DNA of 5,347 nucleotides, taken from NCBI GenBank assembly GCA_031429105.1, contig JANOYV010000042.1:1-5347 (forward strand), written 5' to 3'. The notes under the pieces were generated by a model, which was not told the origin of the DNA, did not search any database, and was given only the letters and a program-made list of their open reading frames with translations. The translations under genes were made by a program, and so were the position numbers. Of the stretch, positions 1-5,347 are shown piece by piece. The stretch's first letter is position 1; each line of letters begins with the position of its first letter. This DNA is from JAKFWF01 sp031429105 (GTDB taxonomy: Bacteria; Pseudomonadota; Alphaproteobacteria; Rhizobiales; Hyphomicrobiaceae).

Positions 1-132
1 CATGCGCTGTTGCTGCGGGCGCCACAGCAGGAAGTAGAAAATCGGCAAGACCAGCAGAAGCGGCACCAACATGTTGATGAGCGGATCTGGGCCGGCGCCT
101 GCGGCTTGGGCATAGGCTGGTGAGATGAACAT
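1..132 (-). CDS. yajC: YajC, Sec preprotein translocase accessory subunit (N-terminal part, cut by window edge)
   Basis: YajC is a small single-span inner-membrane protein that associates with SecD and SecF and supports Sec-dependent export. The minus strand reads 44 codons from ATG at 132 to the window edge without a stop. The N-terminus has an Ala/Gly/Pro-rich stretch (MFISPAYAQAAGAGPDP), then one hydrophobic helix (about residues 19-37, ending IFYFLLW), then RPQQQR. A helix followed by F-x-L-x-RPQQ-(K/Q)R is the hallmark of YajC. The start is well fixed, because an in-frame TGA lies two codons upstream of the ATG. The ribosome site is weak: a GAGG (146-149 on the plus strand) lies 13 bases away, which is rather far. 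In this group secD and secF usually follow yajC, so they would lie beyond the left edge. The cytoplasmic C-terminal half is not visible. Identification is confident from the motif; the end of the gene is unknown. Confidence 0.9.
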   Translation of the reverse strand, partial: MFISPAYAQAAGAGPDPLINMLVPLLLVLPIFYFLLWRPQQQRM

Positions 133-452
133 CGGCGGTCAGCGGCCTCGGGCTCGAGTGGAATTAGGAGTTCATGTGGATCGTGCACACGCATTTGGCC
201 GAGGGTCGGAGCTTTTGCAAGCGCCACCACCGAACTTGAAGCGTTTATTTGCCGCTTCTACCGCTGAACGGTCGGCCAATGCAACTGAGCAGCAGTCGAT
301 CCCGTAAGTGACGTTTGGCTGTGCACGGCGCCCATGCGCTACGGTGTGTCGCCTTGTCAGACCCGCAGGATCAGCCTAGGAACCGCAGCGAAGGCTTCGT
401 TTTGTAATCTTAACGTTGCACGCTCGTTCAATTTCAATGAGGTTTCCCGGCC
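133..452. other. Divergent intergenic spacer between yajC and nuoE
   Basis: This 320-base stretch separates the divergent yajC and nuoE starts, so it should carry promoters for both directions. I see no protein-coding signal: the short open frames here lack recognisable domains, and one runs across the nuoE start in another frame. I found no tRNA-like cloverleaf. There are only weak hairpins, GAAGCG/CGCTTC (238-243 with 253-258) and a 6-bp stem with one G-T pair (423-428 with 436-441) just upstream of nuoE. TAATCT at 405-410 could serve as a -10 box, but no good -35 sits at the right distance, so I do not call a promoter. Confidence 0.6.
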
Positions 453-1064
453 ATGTCCGTGCGCCGATTGCACCCCGATCAACCCCGCAGCTTTGCATTC
501 AACGCAGATAATCTTGGCTGGGCGAAGGCGACGATTACAAAGTACCCCGACGGTAAGCAGGCATCCGCCGTGATACCGCTGTTATGGCGCGCGCAGGAGC
601 AGGAGGGGTGGTGCACTGAGCCGGCGATCCGTTACGTTGGCGATATGCTCGGCATGGCCTATATCCGCGTCTATGAAATTGCGACATTCTACACGATGTT
701 CCAGTTGTCGCCGGTCGGCAAAAAAGCGCACGTTCAGGTCTGCGGCACGACTCCGTGCCTGCTGCGCGGTGCCGACAAGCTGATCGAAACCTGCAAGTCT
801 CGCATCCATCACGACCAGCATCATCTATCCGCTGACGGCAATTTTTCCTGGGAAGAGGTCGAGTGTCTCGGCAGTTGTGCCAATGCGCCGATGGTGCAGA
901 TCCTTAAAGACACCTATGAGGACTTGACACCCGAATTGTTGGACAAGGTGTTAGACGGGTTCGCGAAGGGGACACCACCGAAGCCCGGCTCGCAAATCGG
1001 TCGCCAGGCCTCGTGTCCAGCAAGTGGGCCAACGTCGCTGAAAGACTTCGCTAAAACCAATTAA
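453..1064 (+). CDS. nuoE: NADH-quinone oxidoreductase subunit E (NuoE, 24 kDa [2Fe-2S] subunit)
   Basis: NuoE carries the N1a-type [2Fe-2S] cluster in the NADH-dehydrogenase module of complex I, on the cytoplasmic side of the inner membrane, next to the FMN subunit NuoF. The 203-residue product has the usual length and order: a helical N-terminal part (ASAVIPLLWRAQEQEGW at about 37-53), then IATFYTMFQLSPVGK (about 76-90), then the thioredoxin-like iron-sulfur domain. All four expected cluster cysteines are present: C97 and C102 in CGTTPC, and C138 and C142 in CLGSC. The motif NAPMVQI and the segment DTYEDLTPE follow as expected. The C-terminal tail (about 175-203) is low in conservation and includes a short Gly/Ser/Pro-rich stretch. 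The ATG at 453 is preceded by TGAGG (438-442) with a 10-base gap. nuoD, the usual upstream neighbour, is absent; yajC lies there instead, pointing away. There is no sign of damage. Confidence 0.96.
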   Translation: MSVRRLHPDQPRSFAFNADNLGWAKATITKYPDGKQASAVIPLLWRAQEQEGWCTEPAIRYVGDMLGMAYIRVYEIATFYTMFQLSPVGKKAHVQVCGTTPCLLRGADKLIETCKSRIHHDQHHLSADGNFSWEEVECLGSCANAPMVQILKDTYEDLTPELLDKVLDGFAKGTPPKPGSQIGRQASCPASGPTSLKDFAKTN

Positions 1065-1271
1065 TTGGAAATTCCGGACGTGCAGCCTTTATCCCAATCG
1101 TTTCTGCTGAACTGCGGTCTGCACGCGCTCGCAGGCGCTGCTTTTTTCTTTATCCTTCAGTATGTGGTGTTGGACGCAAGTCTCAATATCTCACTTTTGT
1201 GGGCGGTTGTCGGCGCTATCGGGGCCGCCTACGTCAGCTGGTCGCAACACTCACGTAGAAGCGGAAACTGA
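1065..1271 (+). CDS. Small two-helix membrane protein between nuoE and nuoF, function unknown
   Basis: I cannot assign a function. The product is 63-68 residues, depending on the start. It has two hydrophobic segments, about residues 13-36 (ending AAFFFILQYVVL) and 41-59 (ISLLWAVVGAIGAAYVSW), in numbering from the TTG at 1065. They are joined by a short loop, and a basic tail follows (QHSRRSGN), so it should be a two-span inner-membrane protein with both ends probably cytoplasmic. No ATG is available in frame near the beginning. Either TTG at 1065, directly after the nuoE stop, or GTG at 1080 could start it. I prefer GTG 1080, because GGAA at 1067-1070 lies 9 bases upstream. The stop codon is 3 bases before the nuoF ATG, which implies co-translation. 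From memory, a short hypothetical gene sits at this place in nuo operons of Bradyrhizobium relatives, which supports a real gene. Confidence 0.72.
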   Translation: MEIPDVQPLSQSFLLNCGLHALAGAAFFFILQYVVLDASLNISLLWAVVGAIGAAYVSWSQHSRRSGN

Positions 1272-1274
1272 TCG

Positions 1275-2558
1275 ATGCTCGCTGACAAAGACCGCATCTT
1301 CACCAACATTTACGGTTTTCAAGACGCTGGGCTTGCTGCTGCCAGAGCGCGAGGCACTTGGGATCGCACCAAGGAATTCATCGACAAGGGCCACGATTGG
1401 CTGATCAACGAAGTCAAGGCATCGGGCCTGCGCGGTCGTGGGGGGGCTGGGTTTCCGACCGGCCTCAAGTGGTCGTTCATGCCGAAAGCCGATACGCGCC
1501 CGTCGTACCTCGTGATCAATGCAGACGAGAGCGAGCCCGGCTCCTGCAAGGACAGGGAAATCATGCGGCACGAGCCGCACGTTCTGATCGAGGGCGCTTT
1601 GATTGCGTCCTACGCCATGCGTGCGCACGTATGTTACATCTACCTGCGCGGCGAATACATTCGTGAGCGCGAGCGGCTGCAAGCTGCCGTCGATGAAGCC
1701 TATGCGCATAAGCTGATTGGCCGGGATAACGTCCACGGGTGGAACCTCGAAGTGGTCGTCCATCATGGCGCCGGCGCTTACATCTGCGGCGAGGAAACCG
1801 CGATGCTGGAAAGCCTCGAAGGCAAAAAGGGCCAGCCGCGCTTGAAGCCGCCGTTTCCGGCCAATGTCGGCCTGTACGGCGCGCCAACAACGGTTAACAA
1901 CGTCGAGAGTATCGCGGTGGTCCCGACCATCCTGCGGCGTGGCGCTGGGTGGTTTTCAAGCCTCGGTAAGCCGAACAATACCGGCACCAAGCTATTCCAG
2001 ATATCTGGCCACGTGAACAACCCATGCGTCGTCGAGGAAGAGATGGGCATTCCCCTTCGCACTCTGATCGATACGCACTGCGGTGGCGTGCGCGGCGGCT
2101 GGGACAACTTGCTGGCCGTGATCCCCGGCGGTTCGTCGATGCCACTGTTGCCAGCTTCCCAATGCCAGGACCTCACACTAGACTTTGACACATTGTCGAA
2201 ATTGAAATCAGGAATGGGTACGGCTGCCATCATCGTGATGGACAAGTCGACCGACATCATCAAGGCCTTTGCGCGCATCGCCTATTTCTATAAACACGAG
2301 AGCTGTGGCCAGTGTACGCCGTGTCGCGAAGGCACGGGTTGGATGTGGCGCGTGCTTGAGCGCATGGCCAAAGGGCAAGCCGAAAAGCGTGAAATTGATC
2401 TGCTGTTCGACGTGACCAAGCAGATCGAAGGACATACAATTTGTGCGTTGGGGGAAGCTGCTGCTTGGCCGGTACAAGGTCTGATCCGCAACTTCCGCTA
2501 CGTCATTGAGGAGCGGATCGATCAGTACCAAGCTGCACACCGCGAAGCAGCTGAATAG
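1275..2558 (+). CDS. nuoF: NADH-quinone oxidoreductase subunit F (NuoF, 51 kDa FMN and [4Fe-4S] subunit)
   Basis: NuoF binds NADH and FMN and passes electrons from NADH to the N3 [4Fe-4S] cluster, the entry point of respiratory complex I. The 427-residue product matches the family length. The glycine-rich nucleotide-binding loop GRGGAGFPTG is at 54-63. The FMN/NADH-site segment NADESEPGSCKDREIM is at 82-97; the Ser at 86, where many homologues have Gly, is as I recall it from alphaproteobacterial proteins. GAYICGEETAMLESLEGKKG spans 167-186. An SLBB-like region follows (about 235-330). The cluster ligands are C344, C347 and C350 in ESCGQCTPCREGTGW, and C390 in HTICALGEAAAWP. All expected ligands are present, so the protein should be active. 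ATG 1275 has GGAA (1263-1266) 8 bases upstream and follows the preceding stop by 3 bases. nuoG normally comes next but is missing here. Confidence 0.97.
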   Translation: MLADKDRIFTNIYGFQDAGLAAARARGTWDRTKEFIDKGHDWLINEVKASGLRGRGGAGFPTGLKWSFMPKADTRPSYLVINADESEPGSCKDREIMRHEPHVLIEGALIASYAMRAHVCYIYLRGEYIRERERLQAAVDEAYAHKLIGRDNVHGWNLEVVVHHGAGAYICGEETAMLESLEGKKGQPRLKPPFPANVGLYGAPTTVNNVESIAVVPTILRRGAGWFSSLGKPNNTGTKLFQISGHVNNPCVVEEEMGIPLRTLIDTHCGGVRGGWDNLLAVIPGGSSMPLLPASQCQDLTLDFDTLSKLKSGMGTAAIIVMDKSTDIIKAFARIAYFYKHESCGQCTPCREGTGWMWRVLERMAKGQAEKREIDLLFDVTKQIEGHTICALGEAAAWPVQGLIRNFRYVIEERIDQYQAAHREAAE

Positions 2559-2567
2559 TCATAATTC

Positions 2568-2579
2568 AAGGAAACGGAG
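2568..2579 (+). promoter_or_regulatory. Purine-rich ribosome binding site for the DUF6481-like gene
   Basis: In the 32-base gap after nuoF, AAGGAAACGGAG holds two Shine-Dalgarno-like cores: AAGGA at 2568-2572 and GGAG at 2576-2579. GGAG sits 11 bases before ATG 2591, slightly far but usable; AAGGA is too distant (18 bases). The site supports the 2591 start and suggests the downstream gene is translated independently of nuoF. Confidence 0.55.
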
Positions 2580-2590
2580 TTCGACGATCT

Positions 2591-2953
2591 ATGAGTGGCT
2601 TCAAATTACCCGACTTTAATGATCGGCAATCGAGTGCCCAAAAGGCGAAACAGGCAGCACTCGAGAAGTTCAAAGCCAAGCCTAAGCCAGATGATCCTGC
2701 GTTCAAGGCGCGGCAGGCCGAGTTATTACGTATTGAAACAGAGCGGCAGGTGCGGCGCGAGACTGCTCGCTTGACCAAGCAGGCAGCCGAAGCCGAAGCA
2801 GAAGCCACACGTCAGGCCGAAGCTGCAGCGCAAAAAGCGGCAGCGGAAGCGGCTTACGAGGCCGAGCTTAGGGCACAAGAAGAGCTCGAAACCAAGCAAA
2901 AAGCGGCGCGTGATGCGCGGTATGCTGCTCGCAAGGCCGGTAAGAAAGGCTGA
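2591..2953 (+). CDS. Small charged Ala/Lys/Glu-rich helical protein, DUF6481-like, function unknown
   Basis: The 120-residue product starts with MSGFKLPDFNDRQ, continues to ALEKFKAKPKPDDPAFKARQAE (about 23-44), and then forms an almost uninterrupted Ala/Glu/Gln/Arg/Lys-rich helix (about 38-115) ending in KAARDARYAARKAGKKG. It contains no Cys and no Trp, no signal peptide and no membrane segment. The N-terminal pattern (GF-x-x-P-x-F-x-DRQ, then KF-x-A-(R/K)P-x-PDDP) and the ARDARYAARK ending fit the alphaproteobacterial family I remember as DUF6481, whose function is unknown. It is probably a soluble cytoplasmic coiled-coil or single-helix protein with a basic tail. It lies 32 bases after nuoF in the same direction and before a terminator-like hairpin, so it is probably the last gene of the cluster. 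Any functional tie to complex I is only a guess from position. The family name is moderately sure; the gene itself is nearly certain. Confidence 0.85.
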   Translation: MSGFKLPDFNDRQSSAQKAKQAALEKFKAKPKPDDPAFKARQAELLRIETERQVRRETARLTKQAAEAEAEATRQAEAAAQKAAAEAAYEAELRAQEELETKQKAARDARYAARKAGKKG

Positions 2954-2954
2954 T

Positions 2955-2982
2955 GCGTCAGCGACGCTCTATCGTCACGCAT
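2955..2982 (+). other. Short alternative hairpins just after the DUF6481-like stop codon
   Basis: Two overlapping small stems can form here: GCGTC/GACGC (2955-2959 with 2963-2967, loop AGC), or a wider ACGCAT stem (ATGCGT at 2953-2958 with 2977-2982). No T-run follows closely. It may protect the mRNA 3' end, or mean nothing. Confidence 0.25.
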
Positions 2983-2998
2983 TTGTTGATCATTCGTT

Positions 2999-3036
2999 CA
3001 CCGCAGCAGGCGCAATTGCTGCGGTGTTTCGATTCT
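2999..3036 (+). terminator. Likely intrinsic terminator of the nuoE-nuoF-DUF6481 cluster
   Basis: CACCGCAGCA (2999-3008) and TGCTGCGGTG (3017-3026) form a perfect 10-bp, GC-rich stem with an 8-base loop, 45 bases after the stop of the upstream gene. It is followed by TTTCGATTCT, a T-rich but interrupted tail, so termination may be only partial. Its location between two functionally unrelated genes, with AT-rich sequence beyond it, supports a terminator. No other stem this strong was seen in the intergenic regions. Confidence 0.65.
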
Positions 3037-3156
3037 AGTCTCCAACATTCAGATATAGTTGATATCGAAATGCGAGTTACTTTCGAAGCCTCATTCATGG
3101 CTAATGGATTTGGTATTGAAGAAACAACCAATAACGATTCTGTGTGAGAACATACA
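3027..3156 (+). promoter_or_regulatory. AT-rich leader of the RTX protease gene, with a TCGAAA-N10-TTTCGA dyad
   Basis: This 130-base stretch is visibly richer in A and T than the genes on either side and should hold the protease promoter. It contains an inverted repeat, TCGAAA (3065-3070) and TTTCGA (3081-3086), separated by 10 bases; a further TTTCGA lies at 3027-3032. TTGATA at 3059-3064 resembles a -35 box, but no good -10 box lies 16-18 bases later. The dyad could be an operator, though a 6-bp repeat can arise by chance. TGAGAA at 3145-3150, with a 6-base gap, is a weak ribosome site for ATG 3157. Confidence 0.35.
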
Positions 3157-5347
3157 ATGCCCGATATCGCCGCCAACTCATCAACCACGGCAACGGTTGC
3201 CATTGGTGGATCTGCATCGAGCGTGATTGACGTCGGCGGTGATCACGACTGGTTCCGGGTCAATCTGACTGCGGGTGAGACGTACGTTTTCAACCTCAAC
3301 GGTGGCACGTTCGCGGACACATTTCTCGATCTCTACAATGGTGCGGGAACGTTGCTTGCGTCGAACGATGATGCGAGCTTCGGCGATCTGAATTCGCAGA
3401 TCCGCTACACAGCCACGGCGACCGGAGCCTATTATCTCGATGCGTCAGCCTTCGATCCCAATGACACTGGGACTTACACGGTTTTGGCTACCGTCGCCCC
3501 GCCCCTCTCTACCTATTCCCTCGATCAAATCGCCGATTATCTGACCACAGGATATTGGGGCGGGTTCGGTTATCACTTTGCCACCACGACCATAAGCTAC
3601 AATGTTCAGGGCCTGACTGGTGCCGAGCAGACGTTGGCGCGATTAGCGTTACAAAGCTGGGATGATGTCGGCAGTTTTAACTTTGTTGAAACGACTGCAT
3701 CAGCGCAAATCACATTCGATCACTCCGGCTCGCAAGTGGCTGAGACGAGTGCCGATGGAACTTCGGCCACGATCCAGATTTCGTCGGATTGGAATGCCGG
3801 GATTACTGCGATCAACAGTTATACATACCAGACCTACATCCACGAGATCGGCCACGCTCTTGGGCTCGGGCACGGCGGCCCTTACAACGGCAATGCCAGT
3901 TATGCGACCGATGCAATCTACACCAACGATAGTTGGGCAAACTCGGTCATGTCGTATTTCTCGCAGGACGAAGCGGGGGCGGGCTCATTTGACTTTCTGG
4001 TCGGACCACAACTCGCCGACATCATCGCTGTTGGCAACCTGTACGGCTTATCCGCCACGACGCGGGTAGGCGACACGACATATGGCTTCAATTCGAATGT
4101 CGGCCAAATCTTCAACTTTGCCGACGCGATCTATGCCGGTCACGCACCGGCACTCTCAATCTTCGACAACGGTGGCGCTGATACGCTCGATCTATCGGGT
4201 TACGCACAAATTCAACGTATTGATTTAAATGCGGAAGCTCGTTCCGATGTCGGTGGCGAATTCAACAACCTCGCGATTGCGCGCGGCACCTTGATCGAGA
4301 ATGTGATCGGCGGCTCTGGTGTTGATACGATTACCGGCAATGCTGCCAGCAATACGCTTAATGGCGGAGGTGGTGCCGATACGCTAATCGGGGGCGATGG
4401 CAGCGACACGCTGATCGGCGGCGCTGGCGGTGATGTCCTGGATGGTGGTCTCGGTACGGACATTGCGTCTTACGCCAATTCCGCTGGCTTTGTGCAGATA
4501 TTCCTTACCGCGCCGAGTTTCAATGGCGGGGATGCCGCCGGTGATAGCTTCACGTCGATTGAGGCCTACACGCTTTCGAACGTGACCGACAATTTCTACG
4601 GCGACAACAGCGGGAACACAGTTTTTGGCGGCGATGGCGCCGACAATCTGAACACGTACGCGGGTAACGACAGCATAGACGGCGGCGACGGCAACGACGT
4701 CGTGGTGTCGGGTGAAGGCAACGACACGATCAACGGCGGCACCGGCCTCGATATCCTGGTCGGCCTCGGCGGCGACGATCAGATCAACGGCGGCGACGAC
4801 TTTGACCAAGTCTACGGCTATGACGGCAACGATATTATCAACGGCGATGCCGGCGACGATCTTCTGTTCGGCATGAACGGCAACGACACGATCAATGGTG
4901 GTGCTGGCACCGACTATCTCTACGGCGAAGCCGGCGACGACGTGCTCAACGGTGGCGCCGCGTTCGACCTGTTGCAGGGCGGCGATGGCAACGACATCCT
5001 GTTCGGCGGCGATGATCCAGGCGTCGTCAACGGCCTGTTCGGACAAGGTGGCAACGACCGTCTGATCGGCGGCACCGGTATCGACTATATGTGGGGCGGT
5101 GACGGCGCCATCGACACCGGCAACGATGTATTCGAGATCCACGCTGGCGGTTCGGTCGACGTAATCCTCGACTTCCAGGCGGGTGCTGGCGTCGGCGACG
5201 TGCTCAATCTGGTTGCCACCGGCAACACCAGCTTTGCGCAGATGCAAGGCGCCGGGCAGTTCGTGCAGGTCGGCAGTTATACGGGTGTCGTGATCAGCGC
5301 AGGCAACGTGGTGTACTTAGCCAACGTCAACATCGGACAGCTCGTCG
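3157..5347 (+). CDS. Secreted serralysin-like M10 metalloprotease with PPC-like domain and RTX repeats (3' end beyond window)
   Basis: The ORF runs 730 codons from ATG 3157 without a stop to the window edge. An in-frame TGA at 3145-3147 limits the start. No signal peptide is visible, as expected for type I secretion. Residues about 24-112 look like a PPC (bacterial pre-peptidase C-terminal) beta domain: DHDWFRVNLTAGETYVFNL, then DTFLDLYNGAGTLLASNDD, then a GAYYLDASAFDPNDTGTYTV ending. Residues about 117-298 are the M10 protease domain. Its zinc motif HEIGHALGLGH gives ligands H229, H233 and H239 with catalytic E230. It is followed by GGPYNG and the Met-turn SVMSY, with M265 and Y267, the latter the usual extra serralysin ligand. 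Residues about 305-383 resemble the M10 C-terminal region. RTX nonapeptides lie at about 384-431 and 487-650. The C-terminal region (VFEIHAGGSVDVILDFQAG onward) resembles the end of RTX exoproteins, so I expect the stop soon after the edge. It probably degrades extracellular protein in a calcium-dependent way; the substrate is unknown. Confidence 0.92.
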   Translation, partial: MPDIAANSSTTATVAIGGSASSVIDVGGDHDWFRVNLTAGETYVFNLNGGTFADTFLDLYNGAGTLLASNDDASFGDLNSQIRYTATATGAYYLDASAFDPNDTGTYTVLATVAPPLSTYSLDQIADYLTTGYWGGFGYHFATTTISYNVQGLTGAEQTLARLALQSWDDVGSFNFVETTASAQITFDHSGSQVAETSADGTSATIQISSDWNAGITAINSYTYQTYIHEIGHALGLGHGGPYNGNASYATDAIYTNDSWANSVMSYFSQDEAGAGSFDFLVGPQLADIIAVGNLYGLSATTRVGDTTYGFNSNVGQIFNFADAIYAGHAPALSIFDNGGADTLDLSGYAQIQRIDLNAEARSDVGGEFNNLAIARGTLIENVIGGSGVDTITGNAASNTLNGGGGADTLIGGDGSDTLIGGAGGDVLDGGLGTDIASYANSAGFVQIFLTAPSFNGGDAAGDSFTSIEAYTLSNVTDNFYGDNSGNTVFGGDGADNLNTYAGNDSIDGGDGNDVVVSGEGNDTINGGTGLDILVGLGGDDQINGGDDFDQVYGYDGNDIINGDAGDDLLFGMNGNDTINGGAGTDYLYGEAGDDVLNGGAAFDLLQGGDGNDILFGGDDPGVVNGLFGQGGNDRLIGGTGIDYMWGGDGAIDTGNDVFEIHAGGSVDVILDFQAGAGVGDVLNLVATGNTSFAQMQGAGQFVQVGSYTGVVISAGNVVYLANVNIGQLV
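4306..4449 (+). repeat. RTX calcium-binding repeats, block 1
   Basis: Residues about 384-431 of the protease contain GGxGxDxLx nonapeptides, such as GGGGADTLI, GGDGSDTLI and GGAGGDVLD. Tandem copies form a parallel beta-roll in which the GGxGxD turns bind calcium, which folds and stabilises the protein after export. The block is followed by a non-repeat insert (about 435-486, ASYANSAGFVQIFL onward), of a kind common in RTX proteins. Confidence 0.85.
4615..5106 (+). repeat. RTX calcium-binding repeats, block 2 (long)
   Basis: Residues about 487-650 hold a long, partly degenerate run of RTX nonapeptides, including GGDGADNLN, GGDGNDVVV, GEGNDTING, GDAGDDLLF, MNGNDTING, GEAGDDVLN and GGDGNDILF. 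Several positions depart from consensus (GGDDFDQVY, GGAAFDLLQ), and a GGDDPGVVNG stretch interrupts the nine-residue phase near residues 617-626. Related words such as ATCAACGGCG recur at DNA level. The block favours GGC, GAC and AAC codons more than the N-terminal half of the gene does. It should form the second calcium-loaded beta-roll ahead of the secretion region. Confidence 0.88.

Noticed and set aside
125..307. 60-codon plus-strand ORF in the yajC-nuoE spacer
   Set aside because: It overlaps the yajC start on the other strand, lacks a domain, and has an Arg/Ala-rich composition typical of non-coding GC-rich frames.
423..441. Weak hairpin that could hide the nuoE ribosome site
   Set aside because: The stem is only 6 bp with one G-T pair and covers most of TGAGG. 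It is too weak to call a regulator without conservation data.
334..573. 79-codon plus-strand ORF overlapping the nuoE start
   Set aside because: It runs out of frame over the conserved NuoE N-terminus and shows no domain.
1251..2278. Several minus-strand ORFs opposite nuoF
   Set aside because: They are antisense to highly conserved NuoF codons, without domains or ribosome sites.
2953..3147. 64-codon plus-strand ORF between the DUF6481-like gene and the protease
   Set aside because: It overlaps the preceding stop codon, contains the terminator hairpin, shows no recognisable domain and has no ribosome site of its own. It ends 9 bases before the protease ATG, but nothing supports it as a leader peptide.
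3662..4069. 135-codon plus-strand ORF inside the protease gene
   Set aside because: It lies in a shifted frame across the zinc-binding region, is Arg/Ser/Pro-rich, and has no recognisable motif. It is a shadow of the protease frame.
4306..5106. Regular repeats as a CRISPR array or DNA-level tandem repeat
   Set aside because: The periodicity is about 27 bases, in frame, with variable sequence and no unique spacers. It codes for RTX nonapeptides.
4384..5247. Long minus-strand open frame opposite the RTX repeats
   Set aside because: It is made of Val/Ala/Ile/Asp patterns that mirror the Gly-Asp-Asn codons of the RTX repeats. Repeat codon periodicity keeps the antisense frame open; the plus strand has the clear domains.

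Overview
The window looks like chromosomal DNA from an alphaproteobacterium, most likely of the Hyphomicrobiales (Bradyrhizobium/Rhodopseudomonas-like). The grounds are the style of NuoE and NuoF (for example NADESEPG in NuoF), a small two-helix membrane protein between nuoE and nuoF, a DUF6481-type small protein, and a serralysin-like RTX protease. This placement rests on remembered family features, not on a database search.

Layout. Positions 1-132 (minus strand) hold the first 44 codons of yajC, a Sec translocase accessory subunit that runs off the left edge. A 320-base divergent spacer (133-452) follows, with no convincing gene in it. From 453 to 2953 a tight plus-strand cluster runs nuoE, a small membrane protein, nuoF, and a charged Ala/Lys/Glu-rich protein. 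A 10-bp perfect hairpin at 2999-3026 probably terminates it. After an AT-rich leader, a long ORF opens at 3157 and stays open to the right edge (730 codons visible). It encodes a secreted metalloprotease: a PPC-like beta domain, an M10 (serralysin-type) zinc protease domain with an intact HExxHxxGxxH and Met-turn, an M10 C-terminal region, and two blocks of RTX calcium-binding repeats.

How the genes work together. NuoE and NuoF are the [2Fe-2S] and FMN/NADH/[4Fe-4S] subunits of the NADH-oxidising module of respiratory complex I. They are complete and keep their cofactor ligands. The usual neighbours nuoD (upstream) and nuoG (downstream) are absent, so this is a detached nuoE-x-nuoF block that must work with subunits encoded elsewhere, or is an extra copy. 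The protease is a separate transcription unit, probably exported by a type I (ABC/MFP/TolC) system not seen here. yajC belongs to the Sec pathway and is only a divergent neighbour.

Nothing here can be called a previously undescribed system with confidence. The items most worth a second look are the detached nuoE/nuoF cluster with its two small partner genes, and the PPC-serralysin-RTX protease.
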